From the NCBI RefSeq assembly GCF_902506205.1, contig NZ_LR732816.1, positions 463,007 to 527,006 of the forward strand: DNA of 64,000 nucleotides, in the 5' to 3' direction. Shown here piece by piece: positions 26,382 to 34,089 of this stretch (position 1 is the stretch's first letter; each line of letters starts with the position of its first letter). A program made the translations under genes and the position numbers. The notes beneath the pieces were generated by a model. That model did not search any database and had not been told where the DNA came from. It saw only the letters and a list, made by a program, of their open reading frames with translations. The DNA is from Brevundimonas sp. G8 (GTDB lineage Bacteria > Pseudomonadota > Alphaproteobacteria > Caulobacterales > Caulobacteraceae).

Positions 26382-26732
26382 ATGCGCATTGGTGAGCTGG
26401 CAAGAGAAACCGGGATATCCATTTCCCGGATACGCTTCTACGAGGCACGCGAACTGCTTCCGCAGGCGCCGCGCACCGCCAATGGCTATCGAAGCTATGG
26501 CGCTGAGGCCGCCAACGCCCTCCGCTTCGTAGACCGGGCTCAGCGCCTCGGCTTCTCTCTTGCCGAAATCAAAGGCGCAATTCCCGCCCCTAACGGATCG
26601 ACGCCATCGCTGTCGGCTATCGTCGCCGCCCTTCGTCAGAAGGACGAGGAGATCGATCGATTGATCCAGGACGCTACCGCAAAGAAGCAGGCGATAGCGG
26701 CCCTTCTTGAAGAACTGCGATGTGCAACATGA
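26382..26732 (+). CDS. MerR-family transcriptional regulator (short)
   Basis: A 116-residue MerR regulator. The winged helix is MRIGELARETGISISRIRFY, then RTANGYRSY, and the dimerisation helix is ALRQKDEEIDRLIQDA. It ends in ELRCAT with a single Cys, so it lacks the four-Cys cluster of SoxR although the operator resembles a SoxR box. It lies opposite the frameshifted SDR gene, a common MerR-SDR pairing. The likely role is activation of the SDR in response to a small organic molecule. With the target gene broken, its present use is uncertain. Confidence 0.88.
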   Translation: MRIGELARETGISISRIRFYEARELLPQAPRTANGYRSYGAEAANALRFVDRAQRLGFSLAEIKGAIPAPNGSTPSLSAIVAALRQKDEEIDRLIQDATAKKQAIAALLEELRCAT

Positions 26733-26896
26733 GCGGCTACTTTGAGCACGCCGGACGTCTATCCTTATTCCGGTTTCTAGGAGTGGCGCTCCGGCGCAAC
26801 GCACCCTCTCCTCGCTTGACCTGGCAGGCCAGCAAAGCGCCGATACTGTTGAAAAGTCAGCGAGTCCGCCGTGGTCGGCCCATTTGGCCCGCCCCT

Positions 26897-28006
26897 TCAG
26901 CGGCCGCCGGCCGGATTTGAGCGCGCCCCATGCGCCGCAAGCCAGGCCGAGATTCGCGTGACGGCATTTTCCCTCATCGCCACATAAAACAGACCATATT
27001 CGTTAAGGTGATAACTGCCCGCCAGCCGCGTCAGCTGGTCGCTGTAGGCCTCGGGCGCCTCTCTCAGATCGACCTCCAGCATTCCGTCGTGGCAGCGCGC
27101 ACCCGTCAGGCCGGGCGTCGGGGCAGGCACGGGCGTGGTGTGAGGCAGGGGAATGCTGCCGGGGTTCTGCGCGGCCGGTGTCGCCGTCTCCGTCGACCCC
27201 GCCCGCCAGGTCAGGGGATTGACGCAGATCGCTGGCGGTTGGTCCGCATCCTTCAACGCCCCCTGCCACCAGTAGGTCTTGTCGTTGATGACCATGCGGG
27301 AGATCACGCTGCCGATCTTGGAGGCGTTCCAGCTCAGCACGCAGCCTGTCTGCTCCGCCGCGTCGCAGATGGGCAGGCCGATCTCTGGGAAGGCGTTCGG
27401 CGTATAGCCGCCGATCAGATAGGCGACGACCATTCGATCCTGCAGCGGCGTGCCCAGGATTTCCCGCTGGAGCAGTTGAGCCGCGTGCAGCGTCCCCTGG
27501 CTGTGCGAGGCGAGGATGAACGGTCGCCCGTCATTGTGCTCGGAGATGAAGCGGCGAAAAGCCCTGGCGACATCCTGATAGGCCAGATCGACCGCGCCCT
27601 GGTCGCCCAGGCCCGTCAGCGTCGCCTGGCGATAGCGTGGAGCGTAGATGCGGCAGCAGCTGTTGAAGACGCTGGCCTGGCCCAGCAGGACGGCCGGATT
27701 GAGCGGGGCCAGTGTGTCGTCGGCATCCCACGACCCGTTCAGGCTCTCCTTGTCGGCGATGGTGGTGGGTGAGATGAAGAATACATCGGCAGGGGCCTCG
27801 GCCTCCACCACCGGCGTCAGGCCCGGGGGCGTTGATCGCTCCAGGTCACCCCGTCCCGGAAAGGCCAGCCAGGCCTGGGCTCGGGCATAGTCCGGGGCGG
27901 CGGGTGCGGTCAGAGCGTCAAACGGCGGGGGCTGCTTGCCACCGCAGCCCATCAGGAGGAGGGCGCCAACCAGAACGGCGGCACGGCGGGTCGACGCGCG
28001 TGACAT
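26897..28006 (-). CDS. DUF3089-family lipase-like lipoprotein
   Basis: A 369-residue protein with a lipoprotein signal (VLVGALLLMGCGG, lipidated Cys near 21). The DUF3089 features are ADVFFISPTT, then NSCCRIYAPRYRQATL, and the nucleophile elbow ILASHSQGTLH near residue 165. A catalytic His is likely in the C-terminal HLNEYGLFY segment. The family has an alpha/beta-hydrolase fold and is annotated as lipase-like, but few members have been studied. The lipid anchor places it at the membrane facing the periplasm, where it could deacylate a substrate after import. The operator at 28073-28106 upstream ties it to the two TonB modules although it is over 3 kb away. Confidence 0.88.
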   Translation of the reverse strand: MSRASTRRAAVLVGALLLMGCGGKQPPPFDALTAPAAPDYARAQAWLAFPGRGDLERSTPPGLTPVVEAEAPADVFFISPTTIADKESLNGSWDADDTLAPLNPAVLLGQASVFNSCCRIYAPRYRQATLTGLGDQGAVDLAYQDVARAFRRFISEHNDGRPFILASHSQGTLHAAQLLQREILGTPLQDRMVVAYLIGGYTPNAFPEIGLPICDAAEQTGCVLSWNASKIGSVISRMVINDKTYWWQGALKDADQPPAICVNPLTWRAGSTETATPAAQNPGSIPLPHTTPVPAPTPGLTGARCHDGMLEVDLREAPEAYSDQLTRLAGSYHLNEYGLFYVAMRENAVTRISAWLAAHGARSNPAGGR

Positions 28007-28072
28007 ATGGTGATCCTCAAACGTCTTTTAGGATGGTCGCCAGAGCTGAGACTCTCACCAAGAAAGGGTCTC

Positions 28073-28106
28073 GTCAACATTCATTATTTATTTAATGAAT
28101 GTATGC
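28073..28106. promoter_or_regulatory. Inverted-repeat operator upstream of the DUF3089 gene (site 3)
   Basis: GTCAACATTCATT (28073-28085) is identical to the left half of site 1. After an 8-base spacer, AATGAATGTATGC matches the right half in its first nine bases. On the minus strand it reads AATGAATGTTGACG, placing TTGACG as the -35 box of the DUF3089 gene, 67 bases before its start codon. This is the same operator-over-promoter layout as sites 1 and 2. Confidence 0.78.
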
Positions 28107-28271
28107 AGTGACTCTCGCCGGCCTTGATCGGCCAGGACAGCAGGCCCGCGATTATGGCGTCGGCAGTCGTCTCCCTGGGAGACGTTCGAGGACTCCCAAG
28201 CGCTCCCGGATTTAAGCGAGTGGCGTCGGCAACCGGGCAAGGCCCGACCACCGCATCGCGGCGCGCCTGCC

Positions 28272-28586
28272 ATGGTCGGTCCGGGCGGCGGTACGGCCAT
28301 CACCCGCCATTCCATCGATCCTGCCTTAAGCTCCGCGCTTGTGCGAGCGGAGGCTTGGAAGCGGCGGTTGATTAGCGGCGAAGGCGCGACGCTCGAAATG
28401 ATCGCTGACGAGGAAAAGCTCAACCAGTCCTACGCCTCGCGGATGCTTCGCGTGGCCTTCTTGGCGCCGAATTTCAAGCCGGCCGTCCTCGACGGGACTG
28501 CGCCCGAGGCCCTCTCGCTCTACGCCATCATGCATCGCGGCATGCCACTCGACTGGGATGAACAGCGGCCGATGTTCGCCGCCTGA
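28272..28586 (+). pseudogene. C-terminal remnant of a serine recombinase
   Basis: The roughly 104 codons match the C-terminal tail of large serine recombinases found in alphaproteobacterial mobile elements: ALVRAEAWKRRLISGEGATL, then IADEEKLNQSYASRMLRVAF, LAPNFKPAVLDG and MPLDWDEQR. The catalytic resolvase domain and recombinase domain, normally about 400 residues upstream, are absent. The upstream 165 bp before the DUF3089 promoter shows nothing recognisable. It is therefore a scar of a former integration rather than a working gene. Confidence 0.72.
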
Positions 28587-28978
28587 GGCGCTAGGCGGTC
28601 CCTGATCCGGGCGTTCTAATTCCCTGATGCGAAACAGACGCTCCCTGTTCGGGCGATTATTTTCCCTGTTCTCTGTTGCGGGAATTTCGCCCTTTCTCAT
28701 CGTATGAAGCCCGGCACGCCGGGCTTCGGGCATTGGCAGGAACCTCGGCCGAACAAGTGATTCTTGCCGGATTTCCCTGTATTTCCCTGTAAACAGGCGA
28801 CGGCCGAAGCTGGACTGACCTCTCGAAACGGGAGACTGGCGTCAGGTTCATGCGTTTTGGGGATGGCTGAAGGCACGCAGAGACGCGCTCTGAGCAAGGA
28901 CCAAGCGGTAACGCGCCGGAATGTCGGGGGTATTTCCCTGCTCTCGCAGACTTGTCGTTTAGCGGAGGACGGCGTGGC
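28587..28978. repeat. Non-coding remnant with repeated TTCCCTG words
   Basis: This 392-bp gap has no convincing gene. The heptamer TTCCCTG starts at 28620, 28662, 28773, 28783 and 28934, with a variant CTCCCTG at 28631. I recall a similar TTCCCTG-rich tail downstream of serine recombinase genes in other alphaproteobacteria, so it probably belongs to the same mobile element as the recombinase remnant. Confidence 0.5.
28706..28727. terminator. Strong hairpin in mobile-element remnant
   Basis: GAAGCCCGGC-AC-GCCGGGCTTC is a perfect 10-bp stem with a 2-base spacer. No clear U-run follows on either strand. It may be the terminator of the lost recombinase transcription unit. Confidence 0.45.
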
Positions 28979-29795
28979 GGTGCTGTCAGTCTAACGCTAA
29001 CTTGTCTCCACTTCAGACCGCCTGATGGCCTGATCGGAGATCGCAATTCGTGAAGCCGCTATCGTTCAAGCGCCATCGCTTCCCCGCAGCGGTGATCCGC
29101 CAGGCAGTATGGCTCTACTTCCGCTTCAGCCTCAGCTTTCGCGACGTTGAAGAGCTAATGGCCGCGCGCGGGATCGACGTCAGCTACGAGACGATCCGCT
29201 GCTGGACGATCAAGTTTGGCCCCCAGATCGCACGACGACTGAAGAAGCTTCGCCCCTCCCCTTCTCCACGCTGGCACCTCGACGAGGTCGTTTGCTCGAT
29301 CGGTGGAAAGCGGATGTTCCTATGGCGCGCCGTAGATGACGAGGGCGTGGTGCTGCACGTCGTCGTCCAGCGACGGCGAGACACCGACGCGGCCTTGAAG
29401 CTGCTCCGGCGTTTGCTGCGTAACCAGCCTGTCGAGCCCGAGAAGATCGTCACCGATGGGCTCGGATCATACCAAGCGGCCTTGGGCCGACTTGGCCTGC
29501 GGCGCCTACATTCGCCTGGCCGACTGCGGGAGAACAATCGGGCGGAGAACTCGCATCTGCCAATCCGCCGGCGAGAGCGGCAGCAACAACTGTTCAAATC
29601 TCAGGCTTCAGCCCAACGTTTCCTCACCACCCACGCCGCGATCTACAACACCTTCTACATCCAGAGACATCTGATCACACGTCCGACCCTTCGTCGCTTC
29701 CGCGCCGGAGCCGAGGCGGCGTGGGTGGCCGCAGCTGCCTGAGATTTCGTCGGGTTAGGAAAATTGCGGCCCGCCTCGATTAACCTGACAGCGCT
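28979..29795 (+). mobile_element. IS6-family insertion sequence
   Basis: About 817 bp, the usual IS6 size. The left end GGTGCTGTCAG (28979-28989) and the right end, read inward as AGCGCTGTCAG, match at 9 of 11 bases and enclose one transposase gene. The 8-base flanks (GGCGTGGC and TCCCCGTC) do not match, so no target duplication remains. That fits an IS involved in cointegrate formation or deletion, as is typical for IS6 elements. Confidence 0.75.
29050..29742 (+). CDS. IS6-family transposase
   Basis: A 230-residue DDE transposase that appears intact. The N-terminal helix-turn-helix region ([20 protein letters not shown]) precedes the catalytic core: first Asp in WHLDEV (near 77), second Asp in VTDGLGSY (near 138), and Glu in NNRAENSH (near 173) followed by [12 protein letters not shown]. 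It would catalyse replicative, cointegrate-forming transposition. It sits between the recombinase scar and the 3' end of the crtG-like gene. Confidence 0.93.
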   Translation: MKPLSFKRHRFPAAVIRQAVWLYFRFSLSFRDVEELMAARGIDVSYETIRCWTIKFGPQIARRLKKLRPSPSPRWHLDEVVCSIGGKRMFLWRAVDDEGVVLHVVVQRRRDTDAALKLLRRLLRNQPVEPEKIVTDGLGSYQAALGRLGLRRLHSPGRLRENNRAENSHLPIRRRERQQQLFKSQASAQRFLTTHAAIYNTFYIQRHLITRPTLRRFRAGAEAAWVAAAA

Positions 29796-29857
29796 TCCCC
29801 GTCTGGCTTGATCGCCTCACCACTTCCGCTCGCTGAGAGGGATCGCGCGATAAAACG

Positions 29858-30610
29858 TCAGTCACTGCTAGGTCTCCGTTGGCGGTGCAGGTCATCAAGT
29901 GTCACCTCGGTCGAGGCCCAGCGATCCCACATCTGGAAGTAGAGGCCGTAGTTGCCGTTGAAGCGCTTGTGATGGGCATCGTGGTGAGTCGCGGTGATCA
30001 GCCAGCTTAGCGGCGCGCGCATCAGCCAGGATGCTGGCCAGACCTCGCGGCCGGCGTGGTTCAACACGGCTGTGGCGGTCATCAGGGTCAGCAGCGCCAG
30101 GGCCACGCCCCAATGGATCGGCACAAACAGGGCCAAGGCTGGCAGGAACCAGGCGGTGGCGACGGCCTCGGCCGGATCGAAGGCGAAGGAAGCGAAGGCG
30201 CTGGGGTCGCGCGACCGATGATGCTCGGCATGGGCCCAGGGGAAGACTCGCGGGTGGTGCAGCCCCCGATGGACCCAGTAATAGAAGGCGTCGTGGGCCA
30301 GCATATAGACGACGAAGCTGACCGGCAGCCACCACAGCGGCCAGGCGTGAACATCGTCATAGATGGCCGTCCCGCCCCGCTTCCAGGCCTCAAGCACCAG
30401 GGCGGCCGGCAGAGCGTAGATCGGACACGAGATCAGCGAGGCCATGATTTCGGCGCGGATGCGTTTCGCAGACGGCGCCGCCTGGTTCAGCTGACGCCCC
30501 CGCCCCGCCCCGGCCCACAGCAGCCAGTGGGTCAGAACCCCGACCGCCAGATAGCGCACGCCGATGATCAGGCTGAGCGCGAAGGTCGTGACAAGCAGGT
30601 CCATCAGCAT
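29858..30610 (-). CDS. crtG: Carotenoid 2,2'-beta-ionone ring hydroxylase, CrtG-like (sterol desaturase family)
   Basis: A 250-residue membrane protein with the fatty-acid-hydroxylase histidine clusters HDAFYYWVHR (near 105), HAEHHRS and THHDAHHKRFNGNYG (near 215), which bind a di-iron centre. Four or five hydrophobic segments surround them. CrtG of Brevundimonas sp. SD212 belongs to this superfamily and is part of a crt cluster of the same composition, so 2-hydroxylation of the beta-ionone rings is the likely reaction. The assignment rests mainly on context; a sterol desaturase-like enzyme of other function is possible. ATG 30610 is used; TTG 30628 is an alternative. It diverges from crtZ. 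Confidence 0.75.
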   Translation of the reverse strand: MLMDLLVTTFALSLIIGVRYLAVGVLTHWLLWAGAGRGRQLNQAAPSAKRIRAEIMASLISCPIYALPAALVLEAWKRGGTAIYDDVHAWPLWWLPVSFVVYMLAHDAFYYWVHRGLHHPRVFPWAHAEHHRSRDPSAFASFAFDPAEAVATAWFLPALALFVPIHWGVALALLTLMTATAVLNHAGREVWPASWLMRAPLSWLITATHHDAHHKRFNGNYGLYFQMWDRWASTEVTLDDLHRQRRPSSD

Positions 30611-30684
30611 CGGCGCACAGACGGCCAAACAGACGGTGGGGTCAAGTCGTGGCGGGTGCGGTTCAAACCGCCTATGATGCGGTC

Positions 30685-31170
30685 ATGTCTCCGCCGGTGA
30701 TGATCCTGCTGTTCCTGGCCGCCTTCCTGGGGATGGAGGCGTTCGCCTGGGGCATGCATCGCTATGTCATGCACGGCCTGCTGTGGACCTGGCATCGCAG
30801 TCATCATGAGCCGCACGACGATGTCTTGGAAAAGAATGACCTGTTCGCCGTGGTGTTCGCCGCGCCGGCGATCGTTCTGATCGCGCTGGGCCTGCACGTC
30901 TGGGCCTGGGCTCTACCGGTCGGCCTGGGCGTCACGGCCTATGGGATGGTCTATTTCTTCTTCCACGACGGACTGGTGCATCGGCGGTTCCCGACAGGGA
31001 TCGACGGGCGTTCGGGCTTCTGGACGCGGCGCATTCAGGCGCACCGGCTGCACCACGCCGTGCGGACGCGCGAAGGCTGCGTCTCGTTCGGCTTTCTGTG
31101 GGTGCGTTCGGCGCGGGCGCTGAAGTCCGAACTGTCTCAGAAGCGCGGCTCTTCCAGCAACGGGGCCTGA
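30685..31170 (+). CDS. crtZ: Beta-carotene 3-hydroxylase
   Basis: A 161-residue di-iron membrane hydroxylase. Histidine motifs: HRYVMHG, HRSHHEPHD, FHDGLVHRRFP and HRLHHAVRTREGCVSFGF. It adds 3-hydroxyl groups to the beta rings, forming zeaxanthin and, with CrtW, astaxanthin. ATG 30685 gives the usual length for the family; an upstream GTG at 30649 is less likely. The last 34 bases overlap the convergent idi gene, and the C-terminal ELSQKRGSSSNGA tail is written on the opposite strand of idi codons. Confidence 0.95.
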   Translation: MSPPVMILLFLAAFLGMEAFAWGMHRYVMHGLLWTWHRSHHEPHDDVLEKNDLFAVVFAAPAIVLIALGLHVWAWALPVGLGVTAYGMVYFFFHDGLVHRRFPTGIDGRSGFWTRRIQAHRLHHAVRTREGCVSFGFLWVRSARALKSELSQKRGSSSNGA

Positions 31171-32180
31171 GCCAGGGCGGCGAGGTCCGCCGAGCCGGTG
31201 CAGAAACAGGCCAGCCGCAGCTGGGCCACCATCAGAGCCAGGTGATCGACCACCGCCTGCGTCGATGTCAGCGCCGCCTCCAACACGCCAGCCGCCTGGC
31301 CGACTAGGCAAGCGCCCAGCCGGATGGCCCGGGCCGCATCCAGCCCGTCGCGGATACCGCCCGACCCGATCAGGTCCAGGTCCGGCGCGGCTTGGGCGCA
31401 GTCCCTCAGGCTGCGCGCCGTCGGCACGCCCCAGCCGGCGAAGGGCGCGGCCAGAGCCTCGGCCCAGCCGCCCGTGGCCCGCGCGCCCTCGATCAGGCCC
31501 CAGTTGGTCCCGCCCGCCCCCGCCACATCGAGCGCCGCGACGCCCATGTCCGCCAGCCGACGCGCCACCGCGCCCGACAGGCCGGCCCCAGTCTCCTTGA
31601 CAATCACACGGCCGGGAAAGGCGGCGGCGATCTGTTCGATGCCGTGCGCCACGCCGCGCCAGTCGCGGTCGCCCTCTGGCTGAACCCCTTCCTGCAAAGG
31701 ATTCAGATGAAGGATCAGGGCGTCGGCGCCGATCATCTCCATGGCGCGGCGCGCCTCGTCGACCCCATAGCCCAGGGCGAACTGCACGGCCCCAAGGTTG
31801 GCCAGGATCATGGCGTCGGGCGCCCGACGTCGCAGATCCAGCCCCAGGCCCGAGCCGCCGTCCGTCTCCAGCGCCACCCGTTGCGACCCGACGGCCAGGA
31901 CGACGCCCATGGCCTGGGCCGCCTCGGCCAGCCGCGCATTGACCGCCTCGGCCCGCGACGGGCCGCCGGTCATCGAACTGATCAGGAACGGCAGCCCCAC
32001 GTTGCGCCCCAGAAACTGGGCCGACAGGTCGATGGCGTCGTGATCCAGATTCGGCAGGGCGTCGTGGACGAACCGCACCACCTCCAGCCCCGAGGTCGCC
32101 TGGCTGACGCCGCGCCCGGCCCGGACATGATCGATATGCTCGTCCTTGCGCCGGATCAGGGCGTCGGCGGCGGTGGGCAT
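31137..32180 (-). CDS. idi: Type 2 isopentenyl-diphosphate delta-isomerase (FMN-dependent)
   Basis: A 347-residue TIM-barrel isomerase interconverting isopentenyl and dimethylallyl diphosphate with FMN and NADPH. Key motifs: RRKDEHIDH at the N-terminus, FLISSMTGG (near 75), LAVGSQR (near 100), ANLGAVQF, LHLNPLQEGVQPEGD (near 160), VKETGAG, and DVAGAGGTNW (near 210), then GSGGIRDGLDAARAI. It feeds crtE with C5 units. It is transcribed divergently from crtE with 111 bp between starts and convergently with crtZ. Confidence 0.95.
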   Translation of the reverse strand: MPTAADALIRRKDEHIDHVRAGRGVSQATSGLEVVRFVHDALPNLDHDAIDLSAQFLGRNVGLPFLISSMTGGPSRAEAVNARLAEAAQAMGVVLAVGSQRVALETDGGSGLGLDLRRRAPDAMILANLGAVQFALGYGVDEARRAMEMIGADALILHLNPLQEGVQPEGDRDWRGVAHGIEQIAAAFPGRVIVKETGAGLSGAVARRLADMGVAALDVAGAGGTNWGLIEGARATGGWAEALAAPFAGWGVPTARSLRDCAQAAPDLDLIGSGGIRDGLDAARAIRLGACLVGQAAGVLEAALTSTQAVVDHLALMVAQLRLACFCTGSADLAALAQAPLLEEPRF

Positions 32181-32291
32181 CGGAAACGGCTCCTGGCGGG
32201 TTGCATCCGACGCGGTCGTGATGCCTGATGAGATCATAGAGGTTCGGATCGCCGTCGCAACGCGACGGTCAGACGACACCAGGAGACCTGT

Positions 32292-33188
32292 ATGGCGATC
32301 GTCGGCGCAAGGCCCCAGCCGCCTCTGGCATGCGACCCTTGCGCGCCCGACGAGCTGCGTCTGCGTGTCCAGTCGCGCCTGACCGAACTCGCGCCGTCGT
32401 CTGAAAGCCTGCTGTCGCTGGCGGCGCGCGAGGCCTTGCTGGGACAGGGGAAACGGGTCCGGCCGGTGCTGGCCATGCTGGCGGCGGCCCATGTGGGCGG
32501 GCGTCCCGACGATGCGCTGGATTACGGCTGTGCGCTGGAGATGGTCCATGCGGCGTCTCTGGTGCTGGACGACCTGCCCTGCATGGACGACGCGGTCCTG
32601 CGGCGGGGTCAGCCGACGCTGCATCGCCGCCACGGCGAGGATGCGGCCGTGCTGGCAGCGGTGGCCCTGCTGAACCAGTCCACCCGCCTGATCGTGCAAA
32701 GCCGACTGCCGGCCGAAACGCGGGTGGCCACCCTGGACCTTTTGACGCAGGCCGTCGGGTTCGACGGTCTGGCCGAGGGGCAGATGCGCGACCTGCGCGA
32801 CGACGTGAGTGAGCGGGACGCCGTCGCCCTGCGTCAGATCAACGACCTGAAGACCGGCGCCCTGTTCGTGGCGACGGTGCGCGGCGGCGGCTTGCTGGGC
32901 GGGGGCGACGCCGACGACCTGGCCCGGTTGTCACACTTCGGCGAGGCCGTGGGATTCGCCTTCCAGCTTTACGACGATCTTCTGGACGCCTGTTCGACCA
33001 CCAGCGTCGTCGGAAAGGACGTGGGCCAGGATCGGGACACAACCACCTTCGTCGATCTGTGGGGCGAAGGGCGCGTCCGCGCGGCGGTGCGTCAGTCCCT
33101 GTCCAGGGCGGCCGAGGCGGTCGGCCACGACAGCCCCCTGACCCTCTATGTCCTCGATCTCTTCCAGCAGGCCGATCTTGGGATCTAG
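32292..33188 (+). CDS. crtE: Geranylgeranyl diphosphate synthase
   Basis: A 298-residue trans-prenyltransferase. The first Asp-rich motif is LVLDDLPCMDD (near 92), with GQGKRVRP for diphosphate binding upstream. The second is FQLYDDLLDA (near 225), and KTGALF lies near 192. It condenses C5 units to C20 geranylgeranyl diphosphate for CrtB. Its 3' end overlaps the start of the ABC ATPase gene by 41 bases, so translation of the exporter is probably coupled to it. Confidence 0.95.
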   Translation: MAIVGARPQPPLACDPCAPDELRLRVQSRLTELAPSSESLLSLAAREALLGQGKRVRPVLAMLAAAHVGGRPDDALDYGCALEMVHAASLVLDDLPCMDDAVLRRGQPTLHRRHGEDAAVLAAVALLNQSTRLIVQSRLPAETRVATLDLLTQAVGFDGLAEGQMRDLRDDVSERDAVALRQINDLKTGALFVATVRGGGLLGGGDADDLARLSHFGEAVGFAFQLYDDLLDACSTTSVVGKDVGQDRDTTTFVDLWGEGRVRAAVRQSLSRAAEAVGHDSPLTLYVLDLFQQADLGI

Positions 33189-34089
33189 CGTCGCCCCGGC
33201 GCTGGTCCTGGACGGAATAGAGGCCGGCTATGACGGCCGGCCGGTGCTGCGGGATTTCAGCCTGACCGTGAAAACCGGTGAGGTGTACGCCCTGCTCGGC
33301 GCGAACGGCGCGGGCAAGTCCACGGTGGCGCGCGTCGCCTGCGGCCTGCTGCCCGTGCGCCGGGGACGTGTGGCGGTGGGCGACGGAACCCGCGCGCGCA
33401 TCGGTCTGGCGCCCCAGGACAGCGCCCTGTTTCCCGCCTTGTCGCCGCGCGAGAATGTCGAGGTGACGGCGCGGCTTTGCGGGGTCGCGCGCAACGATCG
33501 CCGCGCCGCAGTGGATCGTGCGCTTGATCTGACCGGCTGCGGCCCGCGCGCGGATCAGCCGGTACGCACCCTGTCCGGCGGATGGCGACGACGCGCGAAC
33601 CTGAGCGCCGCCCTGGTCGGACAGCCCCGACTGCTGATCGCCGACGAGCCGACGGAAGGGGTGGACGCCGGCACGCGCGGCGTCCTGTCCGCCGCTCTGC
33701 GCGAGACGGTCAAGGCGGGCGCCGGCTGCCTGTTGATCAGCCACGACGCGGTCTTCGTGTCCGACACGGCCGATCGGATCGGCGTGCTGGCGGAAGGTCG
33801 GCTCGTGGCGGAAGGCGCGCCGAGCGCCCTGTTGCACCAGGCGTTTGGCGCGGCGCGGCTGCTCAGCATACGCCTGACGCGGCCGGCCTCGGACGCCGCC
33901 GCCCAATGGTTCGCTCAGGCCGGATTGACCCAGGCTGACGACAGGCTGGAATGGCGTCGCCTCTGCGACGATGCGCTCGCCGTCGCCCAGATGCTGGCCG
34001 CCGTGGTCGATGGCGAGGGCGGTGAAGTCGCCGTGCGCCGGCCGGGGCTGGACGATCTGGTCGCGCATCTGTCGGAGGCGTCGTCATGA
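33148..34089 (+). CDS. ABC transporter ATP-binding protein in the crt cluster
   Basis: A 313-residue ABC-2-type ATPase. Walker A is LLGANGAGKST (near 50), Q-loop GLAPQDSA, signature RTLSGGWRRRANLS (near 145), Walker B LLIADEPTEGVDAG (near 165) and H-loop LISHDAVF (near 195). The C-terminal 80 residues form the accessory domain seen in drug- and lipid-exporting DrrA/YadG types. The start inside crtE could be ATG 33148 or a later codon such as one near VAPALVLDG. It overlaps the permease gene by 4 bases. Cargo is unknown; a polyisoprenoid, carotenoid or lipid is suggested only by context. Confidence 0.9.
   Translation: MSSISSSRPILGSSVAPALVLDGIEAGYDGRPVLRDFSLTVKTGEVYALLGANGAGKSTVARVACGLLPVRRGRVAVGDGTRARIGLAPQDSALFPALSPRENVEVTARLCGVARNDRRAAVDRALDLTGCGPRADQPVRTLSGGWRRRANLSAALVGQPRLLIADEPTEGVDAGTRGVLSAALRETVKAGAGCLLISHDAVFVSDTADRIGVLAEGRLVAEGAPSALLHQAFGAARLLSIRLTRPASDAAAQWFAQAGLTQADDRLEWRRLCDDALAVAQMLAAVVDGEGGEVAVRRPGLDDLVAHLSEASS

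Noticed and set aside
28587..28978. Repeated TTCCCTG words considered as a CRISPR array
   Set aside because: The words are only 7 bases long and irregularly spaced (10 to about 150 bases), with no repeat-spacer structure or cas gene nearby.
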